This document shows positions 8,700 to 16,079 of a DNA stretch of 64,000 nt, piece by piece. The stretch lies in the NCBI GenBank assembly GCA_003327425.1, contig QOQW01000020.1:58490-122489 (forward strand). The letters are read 5' to 3'. The first letter of the stretch is position 1. Every line of letters starts with the position of its first letter. The notes under the pieces were generated by a model that was not told the DNA's origin, did not search any database, and saw only the letters and a list, made by a program, of their open reading frames with translations. The position numbers and the translations under genes are program-made. This DNA is from Candidatus Ozemibacter sibiricus. Its GTDB lineage: Bacteria; Muiribacteriota; Ozemobacteria; Ozemobacterales; Ozemobacteraceae.

Positions 8700-9222
8700 T
8701 TTGCTTTTTTTCACCACCCCTGAAACCCGCCCCCAATCGTAGATACATCCAATGCATCGCCCCCCAGACCGGCGCTGCCATAGGCCGGCGAGGGCTTCCT
8801 TCGACTCCCCGCCAGGTCCGCCGCGCCCCCAGTGAGCGAGACGCATTGTGGCAGGGTGGCTGCTCACCCCGAAAACCTGCAAACAAAGGCCCGCTCCCAT
8901 TCCCCCCCCAAAAACAAGACCAATAAGGTTCGAAAATGATGGTCGTGCCGACCGGTCATGACCAACCCGCAACCTGGACTTTGTTTTTTCGCTATGGCGC
9001 TTTTCCTGCACTCCCGAGCCGTCTCATCGGTGCTTCTTCCGAACTTCCACATCTCGCGCAGTTTCCAACCGACTCGTCTTTTTGTCCGGAGTTCTCCGGA
9101 TGACTTTGGGGGACTCAAAATGCTATTTGTCTCTGATACCTCGGCCAACGCCCAAAGGCCGGGGTTGAACCATCAAGTCCGAACTCCATCCCCACAAGGT
9201 GCGGGATTCCAGGGAGGAAGCA
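8700..9222. other. Intergenic stretch without a supported gene
   Basis: About 520 bases between the RNA promoter and the lipoprotein gene. It has T-rich runs near 8697-8711, C runs and short inverted repeats but no open frame with a ribosome site and sensible composition on either strand. The promoter of the downstream lipoprotein gene should be here; I could not pick it out. Confidence 0.4.
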
Positions 9223-9966
9223 ATGTCATTGTCGCGCTCGGCACGTGCTCTGGCGATTCTGCTCTTGGTCGTTTTTGCCGGTTTCCTGGTCTTGGTAGGC
9301 TGTGGCCGCGACCACGACCCGGATTTGGAGGGCGCCGACCCCGTCGGTATTGTGACCGGGAAGATCACCAGAAGGCCTTCGACCGCATCGGTCGCTTCGG
9401 TTCGGTTGGCCGAAGGAGAAGACGCCCTCGGCATCGCCGATGCGGAAGTCTGGCTCGAAGAGCGCCCCGACATTCGCACTCGCACCAACCAAGACGGGAT
9501 CTACGTGCTCGAGAAGGTGCCCGCTGGAAAATTTCACGTAGTGGCCAAAGCTGGCGGGGCAACCATGGTCTGGAAAATGCGATCGCCCGAGCAGACCAGT
9601 GTGGGCGACGCGGCGCCGGCCACGGTCGATCTGGTGCTATCCCCTGCTACCGTCAGATTGGTGGGCATCTTGCGGGATGCCAATGGGGTCCCCCTCGCCG
9701 CCGGGACCAAGCTGATGCTGTGGGGAGAAACCTTCCAAGTTGAAGAAGGAGGCCGTTTTGAGACCCCCCCCTTACCTGAGGGGTTCATCCAAAACGAAAT
9801 AACCGCTTTTTTGGGCTCAAGTTTCGAAGGAGTCAAGTTTGGGCTTGACTTTATTCCCGCCCAGACCCCGGTCGCGGTTGAATTGACCCTGCCTGTCACC
9901 CAGCAAGGACGCGGCACAGGCAAATTCCTTCACCCCCCAGGTGACCCTAGCCGCCTACGACGGTGA
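9223..9966 (+). pseudogene. N-terminal part of a large surface lipoprotein, frameshifted
   Basis: Starts MSLSRSARALAILLLVVFAGFLVLVGCG: a lipoprotein signal with lipobox LVGC and Asp at +3. Residues ~40-110 look like a carboxypeptidase-regulatory-like beta domain (VTGKITRRP, RTNQDGIYVLEKVPAGKFHV). A GGGAGG site precedes the ATG. The frame runs into a C6 run at ~9932-9937 and then ends in an implausible tail. Removing one C gives KFLHPQVTLAAYDGEI and joins it in phase with the 9941 frame, so the two entries are most likely one gene of ~1,340 residues. Cause unresolved: assembly error, true mutation or a variable tract. Confidence 0.7.
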
Positions 9967-12900
9967 GATTTTGGCGACCAGGATTGGAGCAGGGAAGCAA
10001 CTGACCATTCGGGCCAAGGTCGCCGACTCTGGAGATCTCGACCAGGTTCGTGCCATCTGGAGCAAGACTCGCGGTACGTTGACTCCGTCCGCGGATCCCT
10101 TCATCCAAATCTGGACGGCTCCCGCTGACGGTGGTCTTGCCACCGTCAGCGTAAGAGTGCGCGATGGCGAAGGCGCTGAAGGGGTTGCTCATCTCCCGCT
10201 GGTCGTAGAAGGTGTCTTATCGTCAGAGAAGGCGATGACATCGTTTGCGTTCGTTAACCCACCAGTTAGCGGCAAAATCGATCAGACCGCCAGAACCATC
10301 CTGGTCACCGTCCCCTATGGAACCGACCTCACCAACCTGGTCGCCGTTTTCGAGACCACCGGGTCCAACGTTCAAATGAACGGTTTCGACCAGAAAAGCG
10401 GGATGACCGCGAACGATTTCTCCAAAGAAAAGGTCTATGTCGTAACAGCCCAGGATGGTTCGAAAGCAGAATATGTCGTCCGGGTAACGATCGCAGCTGC
10501 CACTGGTCGCATGCTGACCTCTTTCGGCTTCCTTGAACCCGCGGTGGCAGGTACGATCAACGAAACCGACAAAACCGTGACGGTCACCGTTCCCTTTGGA
10601 ACGAATCTCTCGTCGCTGGTGGCCAGATTCACAGCATCGGAGCACGCGGTGGTACGAGTCGGCTCCGTCATCCAGACCAGCGGCGTCACCCCCAATGATT
10701 TCTCTGCGAAAAAAACCTACACCATCGTAGCCCAGGATGGCTCGACGCAGGATTATGCCGTTGTCGTATCGATGGCCCCTGGCGTGGTCGGAATGACCCC
10801 GAAAAACGGGGCAGAGAACGTCAACCAGCGCGCCCCCTTCATCTTGACCTTCGATCGACCAATGAAGAAGGGAACGGGCCACATCGTCGTTCGGAATTTG
10901 ACCGACGGGACAGACGTCGAGACCATCGATGTCACGTCAGACTCCGTCTCCGTGGCGAACCATCTCGTGACCATCGCCCACGGGCCGCTGGCTTCGAAAC
11001 GCTATGCCATACGAGTCGCGGGCACGTGTTTTTTGGACGAAACAGGAAGATATTTTGCCGGTATCGCTGAGGACACGACCTGGTCATTCCATGTCGATGC
11101 CGAAGCGCTCTCGGCAGAATTTGCCGAAATCACGACCCCGCGCCACCAACCCGTCGAATCGCTGGCGCTGAACTTTTCCAAACCCATCACCGGATTGGAC
11201 GCTTCGGACTTCATGCTGACCCGCGATGGGGTGCCAGTTGAAATTCGGCCCCATCTCTTGAGCGGAACCGGATCTACCTATGCCTTGGATCTGCGCAATC
11301 TGACCTCCCTCAACGGCCAGTACATCTTAACCTTGAAGGCATTGAATTCAGGCATCCAAGATGCTGCTGGAAACAGCCTCCATTCTGACGTAATGCGAAC
11401 CTGGCAAATGGACACGGAGGCGCCGACCGCGACCATCGCCGAGATCGCCCCCGACCCGCGCAATACCGCCGTGGGCGAGGTGAAGGTCACCTTCAGCAAG
11501 CCGGTAAGCGGGGTCGACACCTCCGACTTCGAGCTGACCCGAAACGGCACTGCTGTAGCCCTCACGGGTCTGACGGTCGCCAGGGTGAATGATCAGGAAT
11601 ACAGGCTTGATCTTACCTCGGTGACAGGCACTGCTGGCTCCTACAAGCTGACGCTGAAAATCTCCGACATCAAAGACGCCGCCGGCAACGCCCTGGCTGC
11701 CGCCGTCTCCGATTCCTGGACGACCGATACGACCGCCCCGACCGCGACCATCGCCGAGATCGCCCCCGACCCGCGCAATACCGCGGTGGGCGAGGTGAAG
11801 GTCACCTTCAGCAAGCCGGTGACCGGCGTCGACATCGCCGACTTCGAGCTGACCTGCGACGGCACCGCCGTAGCCCTCGCGGCCCTAAAAGTCACCAAGG
11901 TAAACGAGCAGGAGTACACGCTCGATCTCAGCTCGGTGACGGGCACTGCTGGCGCCTATAAGCTGACCCTGAAAATCTCCGACATCAAAGACGCCACCGG
12001 CAACGCCCTGGCCGCCCCCGTCTCCGACTCCTGGACAATGGATAACGTTCAGCCGGCAGTGCTGGCGGTCAGTTCTACCAGCCCCAATGGCTGGTACGGG
12101 CTGGGGAGCATCATCGATATCACCGTCAAATTCAGCAAGCCGGTCCGCGTCGATATCAGCGGTGGAACCCCATCTCTTACGCTTGGAACAGGGCCGACTG
12201 CCCGATCGGCGGTTTTCCTGTCTGGCGACAACTCCGACACTCTGGTGTTTCGATATACGGTCGCTGCCGGAGACGCGACCTCACGCCTTGATTATGCCAG
12301 CACTGGAGCATTGGCCTTGAACGGCGCCACCATCACAGACTCGGTTGGAAACTCGGCTGCGATGACGCTCCCCGAGCCCGGCACCGCTGGTTCGCTCGGT
12401 GAAACGAAAGCCATTGCCGTGAATGCCGCCACCAACTACACCTTTGCCGGCCACCTGGGTGGCGGAAAAACTGGTTGGTGGTACGACGTGCGCATAAATC
12501 CTGTTAGCGTTGCCGTAGATACAAAAGGCAACATTTACATGGGGTCATCCTTTGGCGAAATTCTCAAATTTAAATCCAGCGGGGAGTTGATGGGGATTTT
12601 AAGTATCGGTGTCTCTTATCCCCATATCGCGATCGATGCTGCAGGAAATGTGTATGTGGCAGACCACCATCGTGTTCAAAAGTTCACAGCAGACGGATCA
12701 TTCATCACAACATGGGGAACCCAGGGCTCTGGCAACGGCCAGTTTAATTATCCCCAAGGGATCGCGATCGATGCTGCAGGAAATGTGTATGTGGCAAACC
12801 ACCATCGTGTTCAAAAGTTCACAGCAGACGGATCATTCATCACAACATGGGGAACTTATGGCTCTGGCAACGGCCAGTTTAATTATCCCCAAGGGATCGC

Positions 12901-13240
12901 GATCGATGCTGCAGGAAATGTGTATGTGGCAAACCACCATCGTGTTCAAAAGTTCACAGCAGACGGATCATTCATCACAACATGGGGAACCCAGGGTTCT
13001 GGCAACGGCCAGCTTAATTATCCCCAAGGGATCGCGATCGATGCTGCAGGAAATGTGTATGTGGCAGACCACCATCGTGTTCAAAAGTTCACAGCAGACG
13101 GATCATTCATCACAACATGGGGAACTCAAGGCTCTGGCAACGGCAAGTTTGTTTATCTCTCCGGTATAGCGATTGGTCATGATGGCCAAGTTTTTGTGGC
13201 TGACTCATATAATCATACCATCGAAAGATTCTCTTGGTGA
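9941..13240 (+). CDS. Surface protein with Ig-like domains and NHL repeats (main part of the split gene)
   Basis: 1,099 residues read from a GTG that is probably not a true start. In order: a cadherin-like segment; two cadherin-like/DUF5018-type domains (~95-180, ~190-280) each with a TVPYGT/TVPFGT and AQDGS motif; a Big_5/SbsA Ig-like domain (~282-380; MTPKNGAENVN, LTFDRPM); three SwmB-like Ig domains (~390-700), two of them nearly identical; another Ig-like domain (~705-830); and a C-terminal NHL propeller (~840-1099; AIDAAGNVYVADHHRVQKF repeats). With the lipoprotein start in the 9223 frame this is a cell-surface protein, probably for adhesion or ligand binding. Confidence 0.85.
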   Translation: MTLAAYDGEILATRIGAGKQLTIRAKVADSGDLDQVRAIWSKTRGTLTPSADPFIQIWTAPADGGLATVSVRVRDGEGAEGVAHLPLVVEGVLSSEKAMTSFAFVNPPVSGKIDQTARTILVTVPYGTDLTNLVAVFETTGSNVQMNGFDQKSGMTANDFSKEKVYVVTAQDGSKAEYVVRVTIAAATGRMLTSFGFLEPAVAGTINETDKTVTVTVPFGTNLSSLVARFTASEHAVVRVGSVIQTSGVTPNDFSAKKTYTIVAQDGSTQDYAVVVSMAPGVVGMTPKNGAENVNQRAPFILTFDRPMKKGTGHIVVRNLTDGTDVETIDVTSDSVSVANHLVTIAHGPLASKRYAIRVAGTCFLDETGRYFAGIAEDTTWSFHVDAEALSAEFAEITTPRHQPVESLALNFSKPITGLDASDFMLTRDGVPVEIRPHLLSGTGSTYALDLRNLTSLNGQYILTLKALNSGIQDAAGNSLHSDVMRTWQMDTEAPTATIAEIAPDPRNTAVGEVKVTFSKPVSGVDTSDFELTRNGTAVALTGLTVARVNDQEYRLDLTSVTGTAGSYKLTLKISDIKDAAGNALAAAVSDSWTTDTTAPTATIAEIAPDPRNTAVGEVKVTFSKPVTGVDIADFELTCDGTAVALAALKVTKVNEQEYTLDLSSVTGTAGAYKLTLKISDIKDATGNALAAPVSDSWTMDNVQPAVLAVSSTSPNGWYGLGSIIDITVKFSKPVRVDISGGTPSLTLGTGPTARSAVFLSGDNSDTLVFRYTVAAGDATSRLDYASTGALALNGATITDSVGNSAAMTLPEPGTAGSLGETKAIAVNAATNYTFAGHLGGGKTGWWYDVRINPVSVAVDTKGNIYMGSSFGEILKFKSSGELMGILSIGVSYPHIAIDAAGNVYVADHHRVQKFTADGSFITTWGTQGSGNGQFNYPQGIAIDAAGNVYVANHHRVQKFTADGSFITTWGTYGSGNGQFNYPQGIAIDAAGNVYVANHHRVQKFTADGSFITTWGTQGSGNGQLNYPQGIAIDAAGNVYVADHHRVQKFTADGSFITTWGTQGSGNGKFVYLSGIAIGHDGQVFVADSYNHTIERFSW
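11425..12054 (+). repeat. Two tandem 315-bp Ig-domain repeats
   Basis: Two 105-residue units begin PTATIAEIAPDPRNTAVGEV at 11425 and 11740. The first ~100 bases of each unit are almost identical at DNA level and the remainder diverges, consistent with duplication followed by partial drift or gene conversion. Confidence 0.85.
12631..13170 (+). repeat. Four tandem 135-bp repeats encoding NHL blades
   Basis: The unit beginning GATCGATGCTGCAGGAAATG recurs at 12631, 12766, 12901 and 13036, exactly 135 bases (45 residues) apart with only a few substitutions. It is a coding minisatellite whose copy number could change by slippage or recombination. Confidence 0.95.
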
Positions 13241-13250
13241 AACGTTGTCC

Positions 13251-13280
13251 TTGCGAGGGGCCAGCACTCTTCGCTAGAAT
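13251..13280 (+). promoter_or_regulatory. Promoter of first rpn gene, leaderless geometry
   Basis: TTGCGA, an 18-base spacer and TAGAAT, with the TAGAAT ending 6 bases before the ATG at 13287. The start would fall at or next to the ATG, so the mRNA should have no leader or ribosome site. Confidence 0.6.
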
Positions 13281-13286
13281 GAGGGC

Positions 13287-14258
13287 ATGCGCCGGCACGA
13301 TGCGAGCTACAAGAAGTTCTTCTCGTTTCCCGAGATGGTCGCCGACCTTATTCGGGGGTTCGTGCACGGCGCCTGGGTCAAGAAGCTCGATTTCACCACC
13401 CTCGAGCGGGTCAACGGCAGCTATGTCAGCGAATCCTGGCGGCAACGCCACGACGATGTCGTCTGGCGCGTGCGCTGGGGCGAAGAGTGGCTGTACATCT
13501 ACATCCTGATCGAGTTCCAGTCCGAGGTCGATCCATTCATGGCCCTGCGCATGATGACCTACCTCGGCCTCCTCTACCAGGATCTCATCGCCCAGAAGCG
13601 GCTGGCCGCCGATCGGTGGCTGCCGCCGGTGCTGCCGATCGTCCTTTACAACGGCATCCCGCGCTGGCGAGCGCCGACCGACATCCATGATCTCATCTAT
13701 CCGTTGAAGGGCGGGTTCGAGCGCTACCGCCCGCATGTCTCCTATTTGCTGATCGATGAGGGCCGTTTCAAGAGCGACGACCTGGCCGAACTGAAGAACC
13801 TGGTGGCCGCCCTGTTCCGGCTCGAGAAGTCGCGCGACCCCGAAACCGTGCGCGAGGTCATCGCCAACCTGATCGCCTGGTTGCGCCGACCCGAGCAGAA
13901 GCCCCTGCAGCGCGCCTTCACCCGCTGGATCTATCACGTCTTCATCAAGACCCGCTACCCGAAAGCCGAGATGCCAGAGATCGAGAATCTCGAGGAGGCA
14001 CATACCATGTTGTCGAAAACCGTCGTCGAATGGACCAAGCAGTGGCGCCAAGAAGGACTCGAAGAGGGTCTGGGGAAGGGCCGAGAAGAGGGACGAGAGC
14101 GCATGGCGAAAGCCATCCTTCGGCAAATCGAGCGCAAGTTCGGGCCCTTGAACGAGGCTGACCGACGCCGCATTCTCGAAGCGAGCGAAGAGCAGCTCGA
14201 CACCTGGGCCGACCGCATCCTCGACGCCACCACCCTCAAGCAGATCCTCAAGCACTGA
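13287..14258 (+). CDS. Rpn family PD-(D/E)XK nuclease, full length (copy A)
   Basis: 323 residues of the Rpn/YhgA-like family (annotated as recombination-promoting nuclease or putative transposase). The N-terminal half is a PD-(D/E)XK-type fold: MRRHDASYKKFFSFPEMV, Asp57 in RHDDVVW, and Glu76-x-Gln78 in YILIEFQS. Residues 241-323 form the separable C-terminal domain with a Glu/Lys/Gly-rich helix. Rpn proteins nick or degrade DNA; E. coli family members act as phage-defence toxins restrained by separately translated C-terminal fragments. The promoter suggests leaderless translation. Almost identical to copy B at 14635. Confidence 0.9.
   Translation: MRRHDASYKKFFSFPEMVADLIRGFVHGAWVKKLDFTTLERVNGSYVSESWRQRHDDVVWRVRWGEEWLYIYILIEFQSEVDPFMALRMMTYLGLLYQDLIAQKRLAADRWLPPVLPIVLYNGIPRWRAPTDIHDLIYPLKGGFERYRPHVSYLLIDEGRFKSDDLAELKNLVAALFRLEKSRDPETVREVIANLIAWLRRPEQKPLQRAFTRWIYHVFIKTRYPKAEMPEIENLEEAHTMLSKTVVEWTKQWRQEGLEEGLGKGREEGRERMAKAILRQIERKFGPLNEADRRRILEASEEQLDTWADRILDATTLKQILKH
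14007..14258 (+). CDS. Internal in-frame start: Rpn C-terminal domain (RpnS-like) inside copy A
   Basis: The ATG at 14007 is codon 241 of copy A and is preceded by GAGGAGGCACATACC, a strong ribosome site at good spacing. It would yield an 83-residue protein equal to the C-terminal domain of the toxin. The same site and start are reused by the stand-alone gene at 14299. In E. coli such intragenic products block the full-length toxin. Function here is inferred by that analogy. Confidence 0.7.
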   Translation: MLSKTVVEWTKQWRQEGLEEGLGKGREEGRERMAKAILRQIERKFGPLNEADRRRILEASEEQLDTWADRILDATTLKQILKH

Positions 14259-14298
14259 ACATCAACTATGCTGCAGCGGCCTTGAGGAGGCTCATACC

Positions 14299-14550
14299 AT
14301 GCTATCGAAAACCGTCGTCGAATGGACCAGGCAGTGGCGCCAAGAAGGACTCGAAGAAGGACTCGAAAAGGGCCTCGAAAAGGGACGAGAGCGCATGGCG
14401 AAAGCCATTCTTCGTTTGATCGAGCAAAAATTCGGGCCCTTGAACGAGGCTGACCGACGCCGCATTCTCGAAGCGAGCGAAGAGCAGCTCGACACCTGGG
14501 CCGACCGCATCCTCGACGCCGCCACCCTCGAGCAGATTTTCAAACATTAG
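14299..14550 (+). CDS. Stand-alone RpnS-like C-terminal domain (copy A partner)
   Basis: 83 residues beginning MLSKTVVEWTRQWRQEGLEE, homologous over its whole length to residues 241-323 of the full-length Rpn and the same length as the internal product of copy A. It has the same TTGAGGAGG ribosome site. It lies 40 bases after the toxin stop. It differs by a Glu/Lys/Gly tract of GLEEGLEKGLEKG form and by AATLEQIFKH at the end. It has no nuclease core, so an antitoxin or immunity role is likely; alternatively it is a decaying duplicate, but its frame is intact. Confidence 0.8.
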   Translation: MLSKTVVEWTRQWRQEGLEEGLEKGLEKGRERMAKAILRLIEQKFGPLNEADRRRILEASEEQLDTWADRILDAATLEQIFKH

Positions 14551-14599
14551 GAATTGATCCAGCGTCGGCGATCAGGCGGGGCCCTCCTGCGCTCCGACC

Positions 14600-14628
14600 T
14601 TGCGAGGGTCGGCGTCGTCGGCTAGAAT
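14600..14628 (+). promoter_or_regulatory. Promoter of second rpn gene, leaderless geometry
   Basis: TTGCGA (14600-14605), a 17-base spacer and TAGAAT (14623-14628), again 6 bases before the ATG at 14635. The arrangement is conserved between the two copies although the spacer differs in sequence and by one base in length. Confidence 0.6.
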
Positions 14629-14634
14629 GAGGGC

Positions 14635-15618
14635 ATGCGCCGGCACGATGCGAGTTACAAGAAGTTCTTCTCGTTTCCCGAGATGGTCGCCGACCTTATT
14701 CGGGGGTTCGTGCACGGCGCCTGGGTCAAGAAGCTCGATTTCACCACCCTCGAGCGGGTCAACGGGAGTTATGTGAGCGAATCCTGGCGGCAACGCCACG
14801 ACGATGTCGTCTGGCGCGTGCGCTGGGGCGAAGAGTGGCTGTACATCTACATCCTGATCGAGTTCCAGTCCGAGGTCGATCCGTTCATGGCCCTGCGCAT
14901 GATGACCTACCTCGGCCTGCTCTACCAGGATCTCATCGCCCAGAAGCGGCTGGCCGCCGACCGCTGGCTGCCGCCGGTGCTGCCGATCGTCCTTTACAAC
15001 GGCATTCCGCGCTGGCGGGCACCGACCGACATCCATGATCTCATCTATCCGTTGAAGGGCGGGTTCGAGCGCTACAGACCGCACGTCTCCTATTTGCTCA
15101 TCGATGAGGGCCGTTTCAAGAGCGACGACCTGGCCGAGCTGAAGAACCTCGTGGCCGCTCTGTTCCGGCTCGAGAAGTCGCGCGACCCCGAAACCGTGCG
15201 CGAGGTCATCGCCAACCTGATCGCCTGGTTGCGCCGACCCGAGCAGAAGCCCCTGCAGCGCGCCTTCACCCGCTGGATCTATCACGTCTTCATCAAGACC
15301 CGCTATCCCAAAGCCGAGATGCCAGAGATCGAGAATCTCGAGGAGGCACATACCATGCTGTCGAAAACCGTCGTCGAATGGACCAAGCAGTGGCGCCAAG
15401 AAGGACTCGAAGAAGGACTCGAAAAGGGCCTCGAAAAGGGCCTCGAAAAGGGACGAGAGCGCATGGCGAAAGCCATTCTTCGTTTGATCGAGCAAAAATT
15501 CGGGCCCTTGAACGAGGCTGACCGACGCCACATTCTCGAAGCGAGCGAAGAGCAGCTCGACACCTGGGCCGACCGCATCCTCGACGCCACCACCCTCAAG
15601 CAGATCCTCAAGCACTGA
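14635..15618 (+). CDS. Rpn family PD-(D/E)XK nuclease, full length (copy B)
   Basis: 327 residues, essentially identical to copy A over the nuclease half (Asp57, Glu76-x-Gln78 retained) but with four more residues in the variable tract (GLEEGLEKGLEKGLEKG) and a His for Arg near the end (RRHILEAS). Codon 241 is again a Met with a strong internal ribosome site. The offset to copy A is 1,348 bases. Both copies look intact, so two toxins of differing C-terminal specificity may coexist. Confidence 0.9.
   Translation: MRRHDASYKKFFSFPEMVADLIRGFVHGAWVKKLDFTTLERVNGSYVSESWRQRHDDVVWRVRWGEEWLYIYILIEFQSEVDPFMALRMMTYLGLLYQDLIAQKRLAADRWLPPVLPIVLYNGIPRWRAPTDIHDLIYPLKGGFERYRPHVSYLLIDEGRFKSDDLAELKNLVAALFRLEKSRDPETVREVIANLIAWLRRPEQKPLQRAFTRWIYHVFIKTRYPKAEMPEIENLEEAHTMLSKTVVEWTKQWRQEGLEEGLEKGLEKGLEKGRERMAKAILRLIEQKFGPLNEADRRHILEASEEQLDTWADRILDATTLKQILKH
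15355..15618 (+). CDS. Internal in-frame start: RpnS-like domain inside copy B
   Basis: The ATG at 15355 is codon 241 of copy B, preceded by CTCGAGGAGGCACATACC. The product would be 87 residues, the same length as the stand-alone gene at 15659. The 12-bp unit CTCGAAAAGGGC is repeated in tandem here, giving the Leu-Glu-Lys-Gly tetrapeptides that vary among the four copies. Confidence 0.7.
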   Translation: MLSKTVVEWTKQWRQEGLEEGLEKGLEKGLEKGRERMAKAILRLIEQKFGPLNEADRRHILEASEEQLDTWADRILDATTLKQILKH

Positions 15619-15658
15619 ACATCAACTATGCTGCAGCGGCCTTGAGGAGGCACATACC

Positions 15659-15922
15659 ATGCTGTCGAAAACCGTCGTCGAATGGACCAAGCAGTGGCGA
15701 CAAGAAGGACTCGAAGAAGGCCTCGAAAAGGGGCGAGAAGAGGGCCTCGAAAAGGGACGAGAGCGCATGGCGAAAGCCATCCTTCGGCAAATCGAGCGCA
15801 AATTCGGGCCCTTGAACGAGGCTGACCGACGCCGCATTCTCAAAGCGAGCGAAGAGCAGCTCGACACCTGGGCCGACCGCATCCTCGACGCCGCCACCCT
15901 CAAGCAGATCTTCGAGCACTGA
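15659..15922 (+). CDS. Stand-alone RpnS-like C-terminal domain (copy B partner)
   Basis: 87 residues, homologous to residues 241-327 of copy B, with ribosome site TTGAGGAGGCACATACC. Its tract reads GLEEGLEKGREEGLEKG. Its RQIERKF segment matches the internal product of copy A rather than that of its neighbour, while its AATLKQIFEH end resembles the other stand-alone copy, which suggests recombination among the four C-terminal modules. Confidence 0.8.
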   Translation: MLSKTVVEWTKQWRQEGLEEGLEKGREEGLEKGRERMAKAILRQIERKFGPLNEADRRRILKASEEQLDTWADRILDAATLKQIFEH

Positions 15923-15995
15923 AAACGTCGTACATCGGGTTCCTTACCAGACCGGATGCCGGTCATTGACCGACCGGTCATGGGGTGACGGTCAA

Positions 15996-16035
15996 AAAGG
16001 GGACTGAGAGGCTAGTCGAAGAAGATGTCCCCTTT
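15996..16035. terminator. Inverted repeat between convergent genes
   Basis: AAAGGGGAC (15996-16004) and GTCCCCTTT (16027-16035) form a 9-bp stem with a 22-base loop between the last rpn module and the convergent outer-membrane gene. The loop is long, so termination is only possible, not certain. Confidence 0.4.
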
Positions 16036-16079
16036 CCACCTCAGCTTGTTGCCAGAGATCCCCCTCCGGCCCTCTGGCC

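Larger units (their letters stand above)
13251..15922 (+). repeat. Tandem duplication of the rpnL-rpnS unit
   Basis: The block promoter, full-length rpn, 40-base spacer and stand-alone C-terminal gene occurs twice (13251-14550 and 14600-15922), offset by 1,348 bases in the first part and 1,360 in the second; the 12-base difference is one tetrapeptide codon unit. Confidence 0.9.

Noticed and set aside
7721..8926. 401-residue plus-strand open frame
   Set aside because: Composition is Ser/Arg/Pro/Leu-rich without domain, ribosome site or codon pattern like its neighbours, and it lies antisense to the region whose minus strand has promoter, end-pairing helices and terminator.
12631..13170. CRISPR-like array
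   Set aside because: Units are contiguous, 135 bases long and in frame within a coding sequence, with no unique spacers.
13287..15922. Insertion sequence carrying a transposase
   Set aside because: Rpn proteins are often labelled transposase, but no terminal inverted repeats or target duplication were found; the duplication is tandem.
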